From Hansfordia pulvinata (lineage: Eukaryota; Ascomycota; Sordariomycetes; Xylariales): a DNA stretch of 64,000 bases. Shown here in pieces: positions 61,710 through 64,000 of this stretch (position 1 is its first letter; each line of letters starts with the position of its first letter). The notes beneath the pieces are model-generated. The model ran no database searches. It was not told where the DNA came from and saw only the letters and a program-made list of their open reading frames with translations. A program made the translations under genes and the position numbers. The DNA is taken from positions 2,294,001 to 2,358,000 of the forward strand of contig BJKQ01000004.1 in the NCBI GenBank assembly GCA_006538405.1. The letters run 5' to 3'.

Positions 61710-62781
61710 TCACTGCCCGAGCAGGCTGTCGGGCTCTGCCATGGCCCCGACGACGCTGACAGGAGCGGGCGAGTGGGTGCGGATCCTGACCGAGCTGTTG
61801 CGCGCCGAGCACTCTTCCTCGCAGTACTCCTCGTAGCCCTGTGGCAAACCCCCATGGATGTTAGCGACTTGGCCAGTTCTTTCTCAATCCCTGGGCTGGC
61901 CGGGCAGATAGACGCTCTGCTGTCTGCTAGCAGTTTCAAACACCGTTCTTGGCAACTCACCAGGTTGAAGCCGGGCTTGTCGGCGCAGTCGGAGGCCAGA
62001 GGCGCGCGCCGCTGGACGGACCACAAAAAGCTGGAGGGGTTGTAATTGAAGACGGTCGGTGCTTCGTAGACGTGCTTTTTGAACATCATGATGTTGTCTG
62101 TGTGGGGTGAGTGGTGTCAGTTGGTTTTCCTGGCCGGCCCCCTTTTCTGTTTTTTGGCTATAATTGTTGCCAACCGGTCTGGTCTGCTTACCCTCAAATC
62201 GCTCAATGACCTCGGGGATTCGAGCGCCGCGCAGGCCGAAGCCAACGCCTGTGATATCCCACGCAATGTCGCCGAGGCTGTCGACCATGGTCTCTATTGG
62301 GTACTCGGGGCCAGAAAGGGCGACTGTCGTTTGGTGGGTCGGTTTAGTCAGAAAAGTCGAGATCCTCGTGCCGCCGGTATCGCCATGATCACTCACTCTT
62401 GACGTTGTAGCCAGCCCGCATCATGTCGATCTGCGATTGGCGGATGTCGCGGTCGACCATTGAGGGGTCCCAGCCCTGCGCGATGACGAGTCTGTGGTAG
62501 GCTGGGAGGCCGCTGGTTGGGCAGAAGGGAACACGGGATTAGTTTAGCTGATAGAGCCCAGTGAGATTGGGTACGCCCGGCCTTCTCTGATTGGCGAGAT
62601 GGGGGACGATGAGGGGGAAGAGGCATGGGGGGCCGTCTGCTCACGTGTAGAATACATTGACTTCTCCGCAGCCGGGTAGCTGCTGGTCTGCCGGCGGTTG
62701 TGCGGAAGAAGCAGAGGCGGAGACGGCAGCGGCAGCGGCGGCGACAAGGCTCACGGAGAGCACCGAAGGAAAGGCCACCAT
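61710..62781 (-). CDS. Secreted protein of unknown function, 5 exons
   Basis: I do not recognise a named family, though the sequence reads like a conserved ascomycete protein. Exons (minus) are 62781-62645, 62512-62397, 62323-62192, 62097-61961 and 61838-61710; all introns are GT-AG (132, 73, 94 and 122 nt) and the product is 216 aa. A signal peptide (MVAFPSVLSVSLVAAAAAAV) is followed by PGCGEVNVFYT, an alpha/beta pattern (LPAYHRLVIAQGWDPSMVD, DMMRAGYNVK, YPIETMVDSLGDIAWDITGVGFGLRGARIPEVIERFED, FNYNPSSFLWSVQRRAPLASDC) and a short tail with CEEEC. The block DIAWDITGVGFGLRG looks like a nucleotide- or cofactor-type turn but matches no motif I can name. The frame is intact over every junction. 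The gene is convergent with the WD40 gene. Confidence 0.8.
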
Positions 62782-64000
62782 GGTGAAAGACGGGCGAGCA
62801 CAGGTCGTCAAGGTTGAGGGAGTGGGCGAGTGGGAATCTCGGCGGCGAGACTGGCCTGGCTGGTCCGACCCAAGGCTTTTTCTTGCTTGGATGAGGTTCT
62901 TTGCAGGTTGAGCCGTGAAGCAGGACGCAGGCTGCAGATGTTGGGCCAGTTGTCGTTATGTACGAGTGGTAGCAAGCAACAGCTTCCGGGTTAGGTTGAA
63001 ATGGCGAGTCATGAGGACTTTATATGATGAGATCTGCTAGCCGGCTCGCCCCCCCTCCTCTCCGATTCGATCCCCTGCCCCCCTGTAAGAGAACGAGAGG
63101 GAGAAAGAAATATCCTAGCTCACCTGGTTGCTGTTGGACGGGCGCGCCATCAGCTCGCTGCTCGTGGTCTAACTAGTTGCAAGGCGAAACCGCCCACCTT
63201 CGGTAGACTATGCAACTATGCTGGGGGCTAGGCTTGCGACGAGGGACCTTCCTAGTCCCGGATCTGTTTCTTCTCCACTCTGCGGTGTGGGCGACGCTAC
63301 GGGGACATTCATCAGGTTCTGGCTCCCCACCATCCCTACCTTACTTAGTCAGTTTAGAGGTATGGAACGTGTGTCACCCTGGGTTAGTTACCTTACCTAC
63401 CACCGGGCACTTCTTCATGCGCAGTCGCTTCTTGCTCGTACAGATGGATACCTGCGGTTCTAGGGACGAGAACCCCTGCCCTTCACGGTCAGCTTCACGT
63501 ACGCGTATCAGTCCTCCGTATGAGTAGACGTGACCCGGGAACCCCTCCCCTGCCGGTCCGCTTTGCCACTACGGAGGTTGTGGGTGGAAGGATACGTACG
63601 CGTACGCACATGCCCACCATCGTCGTTTCTCACTCGTACGAGACGATGCCAAGCCGGGGTGCCATGTGGGAATCAAAGGGGAGGATCACGCGGCCGTTGC
63701 GGGAGGATTGGCGTCTGCTGCTTGCTTGCTTGCTTGCTTGCTAACTTGCTTGTTCGCTCGCTGGTGTCCCGAAGCCGACCCGAAGCCGACCCGATATGAT
63801 ATTTGTCGGTTATGTGGGAGGACCTGAAGTTGACGCTGCCACGTGTGTAGGTGGGTTTATTTGTCATCATCGCTGGCCGTCGTTGTTCTCCAAAGGCAAA
63901 GAAGCAGTTCATGCTGGGCAGGCGTGTGGCGTCGTTGATGCTGAGACATGGATGGGCTTGCCTGCCTGCTCGCAGACTGCCGGGCCGTTCGTTCGACGAT
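62782..64000. other. Intergenic, upstream of the secreted-protein gene, to window end
   Basis: Contains the promoter of the minus-strand secreted-protein gene. CTTG tetranucleotide repeats lie near 63719-63742 and a short direct repeat CGAAGCCGACC near 63772-63793. No gene seen; short frames have no content. Confidence 0.55.

Overview
The window is nuclear DNA from a filamentous ascomycete, most likely a GC-rich Sordariomycete. The evidence is short GT-AG introns (54-132 nt) with CTAAC-type branch sites, GC-ending codons, and a fungal gene set: KMT6, PPZ phosphatase, a Pil1/Lsp1 eisosome protein, Swp1 and a SUR7/PalI protein. The order or genus cannot be fixed from the sequence alone. No rRNA, tRNA, CRISPR array or intact transposon was found.

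Layout. 1-9.5 kb holds no gene. 9.55-10.9 kb (-) is a short-chain dehydrogenase swollen by amino-acid repeats, divergent from 12.5-13.8 kb (+), a glutaminyl-cyclase-like M28 enzyme. 14.5-15.7 kb (+) is the oligosaccharyltransferase subunit Swp1/ribophorin II, convergent with 16.6-18.0 kb (-), a choline/ethanolamine phosphotransferase. 19.8-21.0 kb (-) is an uncharacterised protein with PPxY-like motifs. 23.4-24.1 kb (-) is a small secreted Cys-rich, apparently GPI-anchored protein. 29.2-30.7 kb (-) is the eisosome core protein, divergent from 34.5-37.9 kb (+), the H3K27 methyltransferase KMT6. 39.6-41.3 kb (-) is a PPZ-type phosphatase. 41.3-52.6 kb is an 11 kb gene-free stretch. 52.6-53.7 kb (+) is a SUR7/PalI-like membrane protein, 54.6/55.0-59.7 kb (+) a large WD40 protein of the WDR6/Trm734 type, and 61.7-62.8 kb (-) a five-exon secreted protein of unknown function. 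A 166-bp foldback element (MITE-like, TA-flanked) lies at 60.14-60.31 kb.

The genes are ordinary chromosomal neighbours, not a cluster or pathway. Several serve the secretory route or cell surface (Swp1, phospholipid synthesis, eisosome, SUR7-like, two secreted proteins), but nothing indicates co-regulation.

Two whole-window patterns stand out. First, six of the twelve genes are each broken by the same event: one missing base, nearly always within a G/C run, and adding one base there restores the conserved frame. This most simply means homopolymer under-calling in the assembly. Second, the octamer TACTCGTA/TACGAGTA occurs at 33 places by eye, all outside coding exons, against about two expected by chance.
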